DNA of 64,000 nucleotides from Takakia lepidozioides (taxonomy: Eukaryota > Streptophyta > Takakiopsida > Takakiales > Takakiaceae). The position numbers and the translations under genes are program-made. Shown one piece after another: positions 10,200-21,800 of the stretch. Every line of letters begins with the position of its first letter. Position 1 is the first letter of the stretch. The stretch covers positions 74,686,907-74,750,906 of the forward strand of contig CM060733.1 of assembly GCA_030704615.1 (NCBI GenBank), read 5' to 3'. The notes beneath the pieces were generated by a model, which made no database searches, was not told where the DNA came from, and saw only the letters and a program-made list of their open reading frames with translations.

Positions 10200-11142
10200 T
10201 GTTAGAGGACTGTAGGGGACTTAGACACTTATACGGGATCTGTAGGGTACCCTTAAATTTTGCACAGACTGAGACAAACAGGAACCTTAGGGGTGACAGC
10301 AGCGCACTGTAGAAGGGGGTTACATAGCCCACACAGCCGACACAGCAGTCACAGCCCACACAGCCAACACAGCCCGTCACAGTCGTCACAGCCCACACAG
10401 CCGTCACAGTCGTCACAGCCCACACAGCCCACACAGCCCGTCACAGTCGTCACAGCAGACACAGCCCACACAGCCAGTCACAGCCCGACACAGCCAAACA
10501 CAGCCAGTCACCGCTTGACACAGCTGTCACGATAATAGGGAACGAAGAGTAGGACAGGGAACGACTGTGGGGAACAACACCAGTGAAGGGAACATGTTAG
10601 TTCACATACGACGGTTAGAGAGGGAAACGGTTAGAACCGCGGATAGGAGGATAAAGGGAAGAACGGGGAATAGGAAGATGATTATTCGGGGAGGACTTCG
10701 GAGACAGGCGGGAGCGGAGATCGGAGAGCACGATGAAGGAGAAAAGAGGATTAGTAGAAGCTTGTCATATGCAAAGCTAGAGTGATATTGTAGAGTAGAT
10801 TAGAGACATAATGGATTCGGCCTGATACCTGATAAATCATAATCTGATACTTATACAATACAATCACACTGTGTAGAGAGATCTGAGTGAAGCTGTGGAT
10901 TGAATGGAGGAGTTAAGGAAACCGATAAATTGATGAAGCAAACTGATACTTAATTATCAATGGTAAGGTAGCAAAGATGAATGCGGAAAAGGAAACAAAT
11001 AGGAAACACCCCCATGATACACTAGCTGTAGGTCATGACTGATTGTTCTGCGCGGGCTGAGTACTTAGAGATTTCCAACTCTTCTATCTTGGAGTTTCCG
11101 CCTCGGATAGCGAAGGGATGGGTGAGTAAAAGCCGCGCGACA
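10200..11142 (+). repeat. 5' LTR of G1
   Basis: It begins TGTTAGAGGACTG and ends CCGCGCGACA, matching the 3' LTR at 22632-23620 almost base for base. The main difference is a ~46-bp shorter run of CACACAGCC/GTCACAG tandem repeats (about 10328-10525). High identity suggests a fairly recent insertion. GGGTGAGTAAAAG near the 3' edge resembles a 5' splice donor and is conserved in the other family G LTRs. Confidence 0.92.
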
Positions 11143-11730
11143 TTTGGCGACCATACTGGGGACCTGGGACATGAACAACCAGATGTGACAGGCATCTGGT
11201 GGGATCATGGAGGTTGGACCATTAAAGAGTTTGAAGTGAATCAAATTCCCTGTGGAACGAAGGAAGAAAGATTGTCCAAACAATTCTTTCAAAGGTTCTT
11301 GGAATTGCCAGACGGATGTAAAGAAAATATTCTTAAACGAGTGCATGATGCTGATCCAGAATGGGGTCTGGAGAAAGGAGTGATAAAGATTTATCAGGTA
11401 GCCTGTAGAGGAAGAGCACGTTGGTTACCAACATTAGTTTATGTGATAGCGTTGCTATCCATTAAACGAGTAGAGTTTGAAAGTTGGGAAGAAAGAAAGG
11501 TGAATGTTTATACTCATATGCATGAAGAGCTTGTACTGGTAAAGAATTGGATTCCAAAGGATATTTTGTGGATCAAACTCACACCAAGAACAGCTTTTCA
11601 GACTTGTTTGCCATATGGTTATATGGTAACGGAGACTTCAAGTATAGCCAAGGGTGCATTGAAGCTTGAAAGAAATCCAGGCATATACGAGAGATATTAC
11701 AGAAGAGAGTTTTGGTTATTGCCACATTAA
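11035..11730 (+). CDS. Upstream ORF (before gag) of family G, unknown function
   Basis: This is an open frame of 231 codons whose first ~35 codons lie inside the LTR. The element-specific part from DHTGDLGHEQPDVTG onward (about 190 residues, ending REFWLLPH) is conserved at the amino-acid level in G5 (57770-58347) and in the G4 remnant near 56570-56781, so it has been under coding constraint. It is followed after ~20 bp by the gag-pol start. I recognise no domain. Placement before gag is reminiscent of ORF1 of Ogre-type elements in the Tat lineage. The true start is uncertain: the ATG at 11035 is the only early one, but splicing from the donor-like site at the LTR edge could also provide a start. 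Confidence 0.65.
   Translation: MTDCSARAEYLEISNSSILEFPPRIAKGWVSKSRATFGDHTGDLGHEQPDVTGIWWDHGGWTIKEFEVNQIPCGTKEERLSKQFFQRFLELPDGCKENILKRVHDADPEWGLEKGVIKIYQVACRGRARWLPTLVYVIALLSIKRVEFESWEERKVNVYTHMHEELVLVKNWIPKDILWIKLTPRTAFQTCLPYGYMVTETSSIAKGALKLERNPGIYERYYRREFWLLPH
11143..11165 (+). promoter_or_regulatory. Probable primer-binding site of G1
   Basis: TTTGGCGACCATACTGGGGA follows the LTR directly. G5 has TTTGGGGACCATACTGGGGA at the same place. The form resembles the primer-binding sites of the plant Tat/Athila branch, but the matching tRNA cannot be named without comparison. Confidence 0.55.
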
Positions 11731-11751
11731 AAGAAATGAAAGACATGGGAC

Positions 11752-14700
11752 ATGAGTGATGAAAGAGAAGCTAGACGACAAAGATATTCATCAAAAAGAG
11801 AAAGCTATCTGAAAGCTAATTATCCATATCTTTGGGAGAGAGGAATAGACATAGGGGAATCATCTGGACCTCTCACACCATCAAGATCAAAAAGTGCATC
11901 ACCTATACCGGAAGAACTAGAGTTGGATGCCACTCCTTCTGTTTCTTTGCAAGAAAGATTAAAGGAATTGGTACAGGAAGAAGATCAATCACGAGGTGAA
12001 AGATCTGAGGTACATCCTTGGATAAAAGACTTGACAGAAATCTTTGATAAGAGTTGGCATGGAACACCAAAAGCAGGAACTCCAGTTTCTGAAGCAGAAG
12101 ATGAAGAAGGAGATGAGGATGTGGCAGAGCCAACGGAGAGTTCAGACTCTCCAACACCATTACAGTTGAGTTACATGAGTGAAGAAGAAACCCAAGGGCA
12201 GAACTTGGAGGATGAAAACAGAGAGAAGAAATTGGAAGAGGAAGAATATGAAGAAGTAGACCCAACAGCTGAGGTTGAGACTACAACCAGGACATCCCAA
12301 CCCGTTGGACCTGGATCAAGTGGAGCACTTGGATCACAGGCCAACGAAGGTGTCGGCTCAGGGGGATCAGGCGGGCTGCCTGGATCTGGCTCTGAGGGGA
12401 CAGGGAGTGTGGGAAGTAGTGCAACTGAAGCTGGGAATACTGTGAATATCGTGGGGCCAGAAGCAGGGAGTGCTCAAGGGCCACCACTTGGTGGAAGATC
12501 CACCACAAAAACAACAGGTCCAGAAGGACCAGCACCAGCAAGGGTGCCAGCACCTGTCAGTGGGCAGAAGGTAGGGCCACAGATGGCGTTACAACCAACA
12601 CGGGCAAAACCACCCTTTCCAATATATTCAGGAAAAGGGGATCCCGATGTACACATTAGCCAATTTGAGCACATGTGTATAGTGAACAATGAGAATGGCG
12701 ATGATGCCAAGATGAGACTGTTTCCTTGTTCACTTATCAAGAAAGCAAGTGAATGGTATGCAAGATTCCCTGATAATCATTTCCTAACCTGGAATGGCTT
12801 GAATACAGCATTTCGAAATAGGTTCAGGACAAGTAAAACTGAGGATGAAGTGTATGGAAGTTTACAACAGCTGAAGCAGAAGAAGCATGAAACTGTTGAA
12901 GAGTATATGGAGAAGATGGAATTGATGATGAAAAAGCTGGCTGCAGTACCAGCACCCGGTTTACAGAAGACTTGGTTTGTGAGTGGACTAAGACCAGAGT
13001 TGCAGAAGAAAGTGGATATGTTACCCCATAATACAGTGGAGGAGGCATTTGAAACTGCAAACAGAATTGAGCAATTGGGAATGCTCAGGAGAGAGAAAAA
13101 GGAAGATGAGGACTCTGAAGATGAGTCAGATGAAGAAGAAGAGCAAGAACTAAAAAGAAAGAGTAAGAGAAAGGAAAAGTTGAAGAGGGATAACTATGAG
13201 AAAAGATTGGAAGAAATCTTGAAGAAGTATGCCACAGAGGCTGCAACACATTGGAGGAAGGGTGTATGGTGTGCAAAGTGCCAGAATGAAGGCCATACCA
13301 CTACAGAATGCCACATGAAGGAGAAACACTGTACTATCTGTAAAATGGATAACCATTCTACTGAGAATTGTTACTACAACAGAAGGACAGCTGCAAGAGA
13401 ACCTAGGCAAGTGAGGGTGCATCAGGTGCAGCCCCAGCCAAGAAGAAGCAATGATCAGGACCACTATGGTAGGTCTGGTGGCTATAACAATGGCATGGAA
13501 GGGAGAGGTAATTCAAGAGGGAATTACCAAGGAAATTCCAGAGGCAACTATCAGGGTAATCCAAGGGGGAATTACCAGCCCGGAAATCAGGATTATAGAA
13601 ATAATCCAAGACCAGACCAAGGGCGAGGACCCAATGGTGAAGAGCTATGTTACTATTGTAATCAGCCAGGACATCGCAAGGCAGCCTGTTCATTCTGGAT
13701 AAGACACCAGAATGAGATGAGAGCTCCTGTGAATGAGGGCCCAGTGGTGGCAGCTCACATGGTTAGGCCATGTGTTGTACCAGAAGTAAGTACAATGATA
13801 GTAACAAGAAGTAAAGCCAAACTAATACCTCCAGTAGAAGAGGAAGAAGATGAGACTGGAAGTGGCAATGATATGCCTGAAGATGAAGAGACTTGGAAGG
13901 ATGAGAAGGAACTGCACAAGGAAGTGGCAGATACTATAAGGGAAATGCAAAAGAGTACGGATATTCCTGTGGCAGATTCCTCTGATTCGGATGGAGAAAA
14001 AGAGGGGAGTGAGGAAGAAAGGAAAAAAGAAGATGCAGACATGCAAAGTAATGAAGAGACTTTGGCTGAAGTAATATGTCAGACCAAAGCAGAAATTACC
14101 ATTGGACAGCTATTAGCTGTGGCACCTTATTGTAGGCACAGGCTGTATCAGGCAATCAATCGAATTGCCCAAGAGACAGGAAACACAGACCTGAACAGCA
14201 AGGTGACCAGTTATAATGTGAAGCCGGAAGGGCGAGAACCAGTCATGGACTTTGATGATTCTATGCCAGTAATCCAATTGAGAATTGGAAGCACAGAACT
14301 AACTGATGTACTGATAGATGGTGGTTCTGGAGTAAATATCATGACAGACCAATTAAGGAAGAAGCTTGGTCTAAGTAACATGAAACCAGCCCCATTTACA
14401 GTAACAATGGCAGATCAAAGAAGTGTACAGCCATTGGGATTAATAAGAGGAGTTAAGATACAGATACAGAAAATGATCTTTATGATCACAGTAACTGTAT
14501 TAAAAATGGATGAAGTCATGGAGGCTTACTCCTTATTATTGGGACGTCCGTGGCTGAAACAGGCAAGGGTATTCCATGACTGGAATTCTCAGTTACTAAC
14601 TGTGCATAATGGGATGCACGAGATACAAATTACCACAAAGAAATCTAGTAGATTACCTGCTACAAGAAGACCTCGAGGAGTCAGAGAGTATGACTGGAAG

Positions 14701-16824
14701 GGAGGACTGGATGAGGAGCAGGAAGCTACCCTATTTGCTGCACACCCAGAATGGGAGCAGGTTGCAGAGATGCGGCTGGAAAGCCTAAGTTGTTTGAGAG
14801 GTATCTGCTGTGGTGTAGTGACAGCAACACCAATTGAAGAGGAAACCAACTGTTACCCACCACATTTCTATGAAGAAAGAGGAGAGATAGAAATCCTAGA
14901 AGAACCAGCCACTGTGAGCTTAAAGGATGAAGTGGTGACTGGTTGGACAATCACAGCTGATGAGCAGGTGAGAGAAGTAAATGTGGGAACTCAGGAGGAA
15001 CCGAGAATGGTGAAAGTAGGAGCTGATTTGGAGCCAGAGTTCTTCGAAGAAGCTAAAAGCTTGTTCATCAAATACAGAGATGTATTTGCTTGGAGCTATG
15101 AGGATCTAAAAGGGATACCACCTGAAGTCTGTCAGCATAAAATTGAACTGGAACCAGGGTCAGTACCAATCAAGCAGGCGAGGTATAGAATGAATCCCAA
15201 CTACGCACAGAAGGTTGGAGAAGAGATAAAGAAGTTGGCTGAGGCTAAGTTTATATACCCAATAGAGTATACAACTTGGTTGTCACCCATTGTTATAGTT
15301 CCCAAGAAGAATGGCAAACTAAGAGTATGTGTGAACTATAAGAAGCTGAATGCTTGTACGAAGAAAGATCCTTTCCCTTTGCCATTCACAGAAGCAGTAT
15401 TAGACACTGTGGCAGGCCATGAGATGTACTCATTCATGGATGGCTTCAGTGGTTATAATCAAGTGCAAGTGGCAGAAGAAGACCAAGGGAAAACAGCTTT
15501 CATCACAGACTGGGGGGCTTATGCATACAAAGTCATGCCCTTTGGGCTTTGTAATGCACCAGCGACCTTTCAGAGAGTGATAAGTGAATCTTTTCAAGAG
15601 TATCTGGATGATTTCATGCAGGTGTTTTTGGATGATTTCAGTGTGTACAGCTCTAAGAATGAGCACTTGCATAAATTGGAGTTATGCCTGGCCAGATGCA
15701 GGATGAGAGGTCTGGGCTTGAACCCAGAGAAGTGTACTTTCTGTGTGAACTCAGGGGTGCTTCTGGGACACATTGTGTGTAAGAAGGGACTCCTTGTGGA
15801 TCCCAGGAAGACAGAGTCCATTAAAGTCTCTCCACCACCAGTGAATGTTAAGAGTTTAAGGAGATTCCTTGGGCAAACCAGTTATTACAGAAGATTTGTC
15901 AAAAGGTATGCACAAATAGCAGCACCATTGAGCAAGCTTCTGAAGAAAGATGCAGTGTTTGCATGGACAGCTGAATGTCAACAGGCGTTTGAGGAACTTA
16001 CACTGTCAGTAACAACTACACCTGTGCTGATTAACCCTCACTGGCATGTAGTATTTCATGTTCACTGCGATGCATCAGGAGAAGCGTTGGGAGCGGTGTT
16101 AGCCCAGAATGTTACAGGGAATATAGATTCACCTGTGTACTATGCTAGCCGGTTGATGAACAGTGCTGAGAGGAACTATAGCACAACGGAAAGAGAAGCA
16201 TTGGCAATGATCTATGCAGTGAAGAAATTCAGGCATTACCTATTGGGAAGAAAGTTTATGTTTTATGTGGATCACCAGGCTCTGATATATCTGGTGAACA
16301 AACCTTTGATAAGTGGAAGGATAGCGAGGTGGTTAATAATCTTGCATGAGTTTGAGTTCGAGGTTATTTACAAGCCTGGCCGTTTGCATCTTGTGGCAGA
16401 TCATTTGTCACGACTAACAACAGGAGAGGCCGCCACAGGAGTGGACGATCAGTTACCTGATGCGAGTTTATTTGTAATGGAGGTGCAAGGAAGTGCAGAT
16501 GAATGGTTAGATTGGCAGTGGCCAATCAGATACTACCTTGTTCATGGTCAGTGCCCACCTAGTTATGGTAAGGAGCAGAGGAAGAGAATTGCTATCAGAG
16601 CTTTACCTTATACTATGGTAGGAAGCAGAATGTATAAGTTAGGACCTGATGGAGTACTAAAACGATGCTTGTACCACCATGAAGTAAATAAAGTCTTGGA
16701 GGAAGTTCATAAAGGAGTGGCTGGAGGTCATTTTGGAGAAGAGACTACCAGTAGAAAGATACTACTCGCAGGATACTGGTGGCCTACTTTGTTCAAAGAT
16801 GTACATGAGTATTGTCAAATGTGA
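11752..16824 (+). CDS. G1 gag-pol polyprotein: gag, protease, RT, RNase H, start of integrase
   Basis: This 1690-residue open frame encodes an acidic N-terminal region (1-280) and a retrotransposon gag domain (about 290-450; FPIYSGKGDPDVHIS, FRTSKTEDEVYGSLQQL). CCHC-type knuckles follow near 506-541 (CAKCQNEGHTTTEC, CTICKMDNHSTENC) and 633-646 (CYYCNQPGHRKAAC). The aspartic protease is near 851-863 (LIDGGSGVNIM). RT has the active site VFLDDF at ~1291. RNase H spans roughly 1435-1550 (CDASGEALGAVLAQ, VADHLSR), and the integrase HHCC finger begins at the end. RT and integrase wording resembles the plant Athila/Tat branch of Ty3/gypsy. The frame ends prematurely because of a 2-bp deletion near 16819 relative to G5 at 63420 (YCQSCDECQRLG), inside the zinc finger. 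Confidence 0.92.
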   Translation: MSDEREARRQRYSSKRESYLKANYPYLWERGIDIGESSGPLTPSRSKSASPIPEELELDATPSVSLQERLKELVQEEDQSRGERSEVHPWIKDLTEIFDKSWHGTPKAGTPVSEAEDEEGDEDVAEPTESSDSPTPLQLSYMSEEETQGQNLEDENREKKLEEEEYEEVDPTAEVETTTRTSQPVGPGSSGALGSQANEGVGSGGSGGLPGSGSEGTGSVGSSATEAGNTVNIVGPEAGSAQGPPLGGRSTTKTTGPEGPAPARVPAPVSGQKVGPQMALQPTRAKPPFPIYSGKGDPDVHISQFEHMCIVNNENGDDAKMRLFPCSLIKKASEWYARFPDNHFLTWNGLNTAFRNRFRTSKTEDEVYGSLQQLKQKKHETVEEYMEKMELMMKKLAAVPAPGLQKTWFVSGLRPELQKKVDMLPHNTVEEAFETANRIEQLGMLRREKKEDEDSEDESDEEEEQELKRKSKRKEKLKRDNYEKRLEEILKKYATEAATHWRKGVWCAKCQNEGHTTTECHMKEKHCTICKMDNHSTENCYYNRRTAAREPRQVRVHQVQPQPRRSNDQDHYGRSGGYNNGMEGRGNSRGNYQGNSRGNYQGNPRGNYQPGNQDYRNNPRPDQGRGPNGEELCYYCNQPGHRKAACSFWIRHQNEMRAPVNEGPVVAAHMVRPCVVPEVSTMIVTRSKAKLIPPVEEEEDETGSGNDMPEDEETWKDEKELHKEVADTIREMQKSTDIPVADSSDSDGEKEGSEEERKKEDADMQSNEETLAEVICQTKAEITIGQLLAVAPYCRHRLYQAINRIAQETGNTDLNSKVTSYNVKPEGREPVMDFDDSMPVIQLRIGSTELTDVLIDGGSGVNIMTDQLRKKLGLSNMKPAPFTVTMADQRSVQPLGLIRGVKIQIQKMIFMITVTVLKMDEVMEAYSLLLGRPWLKQARVFHDWNSQLLTVHNGMHEIQITTKKSSRLPATRRPRGVREYDWKGGLDEEQEATLFAAHPEWEQVAEMRLESLSCLRGICCGVVTATPIEEETNCYPPHFYEERGEIEILEEPATVSLKDEVVTGWTITADEQVREVNVGTQEEPRMVKVGADLEPEFFEEAKSLFIKYRDVFAWSYEDLKGIPPEVCQHKIELEPGSVPIKQARYRMNPNYAQKVGEEIKKLAEAKFIYPIEYTTWLSPIVIVPKKNGKLRVCVNYKKLNACTKKDPFPLPFTEAVLDTVAGHEMYSFMDGFSGYNQVQVAEEDQGKTAFITDWGAYAYKVMPFGLCNAPATFQRVISESFQEYLDDFMQVFLDDFSVYSSKNEHLHKLELCLARCRMRGLGLNPEKCTFCVNSGVLLGHIVCKKGLLVDPRKTESIKVSPPPVNVKSLRRFLGQTSYYRRFVKRYAQIAAPLSKLLKKDAVFAWTAECQQAFEELTLSVTTTPVLINPHWHVVFHVHCDASGEALGAVLAQNVTGNIDSPVYYASRLMNSAERNYSTTEREALAMIYAVKKFRHYLLGRKFMFYVDHQALIYLVNKPLISGRIARWLIILHEFEFEVIYKPGRLHLVADHLSRLTTGEAATGVDDQLPDASLFVMEVQGSADEWLDWQWPIRYYLVHGQCPPSYGKEQRKRIAIRALPYTMVGSRMYKLGPDGVLKRCLYHHEVNKVLEEVHKGVAGGHFGEETTSRKILLAGYWWPTLFKDVHEYCQM

Positions 16825-18800
16825 TGAATGTCAGAGGCTAGGACCTTTGCAGAGATCTGGAAGAATGGCCTTGCATCCTACAATGCCTACGGAACCATTT
16901 CAGAAATGGGGACTAGACTTTGTTGGACCAATTAATCCACCATCCAAGAATACACAAAACAGGTACATAATTACAGCCACTGATTATACTACAAAGTGGG
17001 TGGAAGCTAAAGCTTTGAGGGACAACACAGCCAAGTCCACAGCAAGGTTCCTGTACGAGAACATACTTACACGATTTGGATGTCCCTTAGAATTTATCAG
17101 TGATCAAGGAAGTCACTTCATGAATGAGACCATTGAGTTATTGACTAAAGAGTTTATGATTGTGCATAGAAAGAGTACAACATATTACCCACAGGGTAAT
17201 GGACAGGCAGAGGCTACCAACAAAATACTATGTACTATCTTGGCTAAGATAGTCAATGCAAACAGAACGGATTGGGATACAAAGCTGCTGACAGCTTTAT
17301 GGTCATACAGGACTTCGTATAAAGTCACCACAAAGTATACACCATTCCAATTAGTTTATGGTATGGAAGCCTTACTTCCAGTGGAATTCCTGTTACCTAC
17401 CATGAGAACGGAGTGGGGAAAAAGAATGGAATTGCAAGACTCCATCAAGGTCAGGAAACATGAATTATACCATGTGGAAGAAGTACGTGCTGATGCAGCG
17501 GATAATATGACCAGAATTCAGATGAAGCGAAAGGAACAGTTTGATGAAGGCAAATTAAAGACTTTTAAGACGGGGGATTTGGTTCTATGGTTGCAGAAGA
17601 AAGGAAAGATTCAAGCTTCTAAGCTTAAATCACCATGGAAAGGACCTTATGTCATACAAAAGATGTATGATAACAACACAGCCATGTTACAAACCATTAA
17701 CAAAGAAATGCTGGGAAGAGTCAATGCAAATAAGTTGAAGGGGTACAGTGGTATCCATGACAAACCCCTGCAGCATGATTTGCATGTTGAACCGCAAGAG
17801 CAGTCACGGGCTGCACCAGTGTTACGAACAGAGTATGGAACACTTGTCGCTAGGCCCAGTATATATGACCGGGGTGGGCAAAACAAACGTGACACAGCCT
17901 ATCACAGCCCATCACGGCGTGATACAGCCTATCACAGCCCATCACGGCATGACACAGCCTATCACAGCCCAGCAAGGCGCAACACAGCCTATCACAGCCC
18001 AGCACGGCGTGACACAGCCTATCACAGCCCATCACGGCATGACACAGCCTATCACAGCCCAGCAAGGCGCAACACAGCCTATCACAGCCCAGCACGGCGT
18101 GACACAGCCTATCACAGCCCAGCACGGCGTGACACAGCCTATCACAGCCCAGCAAGGCGCAACACAGCCTATCACAGTCCGGCACGGCGTGACACAGCCT
18201 ATCACAGCCCGTCACGACGTGACACAGCCTATCACAACCTACCGCAGCGTGTCACAGCCTATCACAGCTTACCACAGTGCAACACAGCCTATCACAACGT
18301 AACACAGTATGACACAGCCTGTCACAGCTCAACACAGCCTACTAAAGTTACACGATCCATAGAATCAGTGACAAGTGGACACAATAAAACTTCAGGAAAA
18401 TGGCTGAATAAAGAAGAAACGGAAATTAATTTAAAAATAGACACGTGGAGGTCAGGGTGCGACACACAGCAGAGAATGAAGTGCAAGGACAGGTGTCAAA
18501 AAGAAAGAGGACTGGAACGGCCGTCAAAAGGGATGAAAGGCGGGCCCATTAATGAATACGGAAAAAGGGAAACAGAACGAACGGCAAGTACAGAAAAACT
18601 GAATTCATGTCGCATGTGTGATCCTAGTGGACTATCCAACAGGGAAAGTCCACTAAAGAAGATAAAAGTTAAAATCCAGTCACAGCTGATACAGCCAATA
18701 GAAAACCAGAGAAATGATCAAGAAAATGGAGGGAAATTAAGCGCAAGAGACGGCGTCGTTCTGAGTAACGGGCGTCTCGACAGGACAGGCCATAAATGCT
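16825..18800 (+). pseudogene. G1 integrase continuation with repeat tail and zinc-knuckle remnant
   Basis: The frame open from 16733 to 19744 continues the polyprotein after the 2-bp deletion. It holds CDECQRLG (rest of the HHCC finger) and the DDE core (KWGLDFVGPINPP, EFISDQGSHF, GQAEATNKIL). It then holds the conserved integrase C-terminus (TGDLVLWLQKKGK, SPWKGPYVI). A tandem array of ~10-residue units (TAYHSPARRD type) covers about 17890-18330. Near 18607 the sequence CRMCDPSG is a decayed CCHC knuckle; in G2 the same place reads CHMCCPTGHSKWEC and the frame stops just after it. So the original polyprotein probably ended near 18660. Confidence 0.8.
17890..18335 (+). repeat. 30-bp tandem repeat array inside the integrase tail
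   Basis: About 14-15 units of 30 bp alternate between CGTGACACAGCCTATCACAG-type and GCGCAACACAGCC-type versions. Because 30 is a multiple of 3 the array keeps the reading frame and encodes repeating TAYHSP units rich in His, Ser and Arg. G2 has a shorter version (34862-35065, about 7 units). The CACAGCC core also dominates the LTR repeats of the same family. Confidence 0.9.
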
Positions 18801-18814
18801 ATAACTTGGAAACT

Positions 18815-21800
18815 ATGAAGGAGCTAACAGACTATACGCTCGCAATATTACTTACGCAATGGCGGAGACACGAAACGAAAGAGCAGAGCTTTTCTCTTGA
18901 ACAATGCTTGCAAGCCCCGCAGGCTTACAAGAGATTACCCATACCTTTCTGCGGCAACCATACGTTTCTGCTTTGTGCACTACAGGCATTCCTGCAGTTG
19001 TTACAGCCAAAGCAGTTCTGTGAGTCTAAGATGAAGAGAGTGAGAGGAATGGAGGAAATCAGGGTGAAGAGCACCACAATTCTGCAAAAACAAACGATGG
19101 CTACCCCACAGGCGATAAAGATACTGAAGGAGCTGAGATTGGAAGGATTGCAAAGCATGGATTGGACACTACACCATAGACAGTACATGTTACAATTTTT
19201 GCAGAACTTTGAGCCAAAGACAGGAACAACAACGGTGAAGGGAGTTGAATTAATGATTACTCCCCTATACCTCCAGCAATTGTTTCAATTGCCAGAAGGT
19301 CATGTGTATGTGGAGGAACACAGAGAAAGACTGCAAATAGGGGATTTATTCCAAGAAGGGAGTTTCTTTAAAACTCAGGGTTATGCTTGTACCAAAGCTG
19401 TGTACCCAGGGTTAAAAGACATAGGCCAAGTATTGAACGTTCTGATTGCCCTGAAACAGAACCAACAATATTTGAGCAGATCCTTCACAGAGGAAATCCT
19501 CAAAGGCTTGAAGGGACAAGAGGTACCATGGGCGGACATAATGTACAACGCACTGGTAGAGGAGATGAAAAGATTACAAGGTACTACCGCAAAATCTCCT
19601 ATCATAGTGTCTGGCCCAATCATTGCTCAAATAATCCTTAGTTCTGGCATACTTAATGCACAAGAAAGAAGGAAATGGGAGTGTTTGAGCCAGAAACAAC
19701 TGCAATGGAAGAGCAAGGCTCTTCACACAGTGAGGGTGGACTAGCAGCACAACCCGAGACTAAGAGGCAGAGAAGGGGAAAGACTGTAGTGGCGGATCCA
19801 CTGGCTTCACGGATTCCGCATGATAATGTTTCCCAAGCTCATGACCAGGGAGGGGCACAGCAGCACAAAAGAATGTTATTACTGGAAGCAGGACCTTCAG
19901 AGAGGGAGGAAGAAGTTACTTCTGCATCACAACCAACACAGCCACTTGAACGACTTGTCACAAGGTCACAAGTTATCCATGCAGCTCAACCCGAAATAAT
20001 AGATTTGGAAAGTGAAGGGATAGATATTCCAACTACAGAACAGATAGTGGCGGAAATAGAGAAAGGGGACCTTCTCTATGAATATTCTGGTCTGGTCAAG
20101 CAGACAGAAATCCCAGAGGTGCAACAGTTGCCCAAGAAAAATCCTGAGGTACATATAATGCACACACCTGTGTCGGAGGATACCACAGGCGGAAGGCCAT
20201 GACACTGTAGCACCGGTCATAAATGAAGTAGTTCAGGAAGAAAATCCGGTGGGACAATGGTCTGAATGGTTAGTGAGACATCATACTGTTGAAGATCGGG
20301 AGGAACAGCAGCAACCTCACCATGATGACCCTCAACAGGCAATGCTGATGAATTCCATAGGCAGGACACTTAATTTGTTGGGGACTTATGTCAAAACCCA
20401 TGTTCCAATTACCCAATTGACAGCCTTGAAAGAAGAACTCAGGAAGGAGTTTGAGGCTCGACTTGCCACTGAGTGTTCAAACAAGGTCGATGAAGAGGTC
20501 ACTCTCAAGATGAAGCAGGACTTGGCCAATACAGAAATGGCTTTGCAATTGGCCAAGCAACAATTGATTGAGGCAGGCCTTGCGCAAGACCAGTTGCACG
20601 AAGCACATAAGCAACAGCTATACCAAATGCAGGTGCAGCATGAAAGCAAGTTGCAAGAACTGAATGCACTACATACGGAGTTGCAGACAGTGCATAACAG
20701 GATGGAGATACAATGCGCTACATTTACAACTATGCTTGACCAATCAACAAAAGAAATAAACAGTCAAGCGGAAAAATGTACGAAGGCAGAAGAAGAGAAT
20801 GTGGAGCACATGAAGCTCATTGTCGATATGAAGAATACAATCTGTCGCAATGAAGATACTTTCAAGCAATACAGGCAGATGGAAGCTGAGAATGAGAAAT
20901 ACATCGTGGAGTTGCAACAAACCATCGTGGCCAATAGAAATGAAATCGCGGTCAGTAACAAGGCTTCGAAAGAAGCCAATAATTACTTGCTGCCTATGCG
21001 CAATTGGTTGAGCCACAGGCGAAGCGCATGAAGGCTTTACAACAGCAGTTGGAATTGTATAAGCTAAGAGAGGAGCAAACTCTCAGGGGAACCACAAGCA
21101 GCTTGGTGGATAACAGCCTTATGCAGGTCTGGTTAGCACAAGGGCCAGTAGAGGGCAAAAGCCCACGGAAGCTCACCCAAAGCGAGATGAATGAGCTCAG
21201 ACTGCAGGTGCAGAACATTGCCACAACTACTATAGACATTCCTATAGACAATGTCTATAGTAGGATAGCAGAGTTACAAGAGGATGTAGACGGACTCCAG
21301 ACTCAAGTGGAAGACCTCACTTCAAACATCGACCAAAGAGTCTATATCCCTCAGGAACAGCTAATGGCTTCTTATTTGCAAGCCAGAACTCTGGCTTTTC
21401 AGTCTTCACAGGAGGTGCAGGAGATGCCAATGGTACAGGAACCAGTACCACCACCACCACAACAGGTCAGTGTACCAGTAGCTGAACCTGTGGTTACTAC
21501 AACCACACCACAGCCACCACAGCCGGAGGTATGGGGCAATGCAGCTTTTAACCCACCTAAAACTCCAGCTGCCAGGGAGTACAGTAGGGCTATGATTATG
21601 CCCTTCAACCAAATTCCCATCATGTTGGATTTGGCTTGGAAAGAATTTAGTCCTCCGCAGTCATTCGCACATTACTACCAAATCATGCGTATCTGGCTGC
21701 CAGTGGCAACCAGGACTAAAGTTCTTCCAAACAATCGACATATTGAAGATCATCACTTTGCACAATACTGGCACGAGGCAGGTACCATGTTGAGGGAATT

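Noticed and set aside
10165-10434. Minus-strand metallothionein-like Gly/Cys/Val protein
   Set aside because: It is the antisense translation of CACACAGCC repeats in the LTR and recurs only because the LTR recurs.
17850-18215. Minus-strand Cys-rich protein with repeated CDRLC units
   Set aside because: It is the antisense of the in-frame 30-bp repeat array in the integrase tail.
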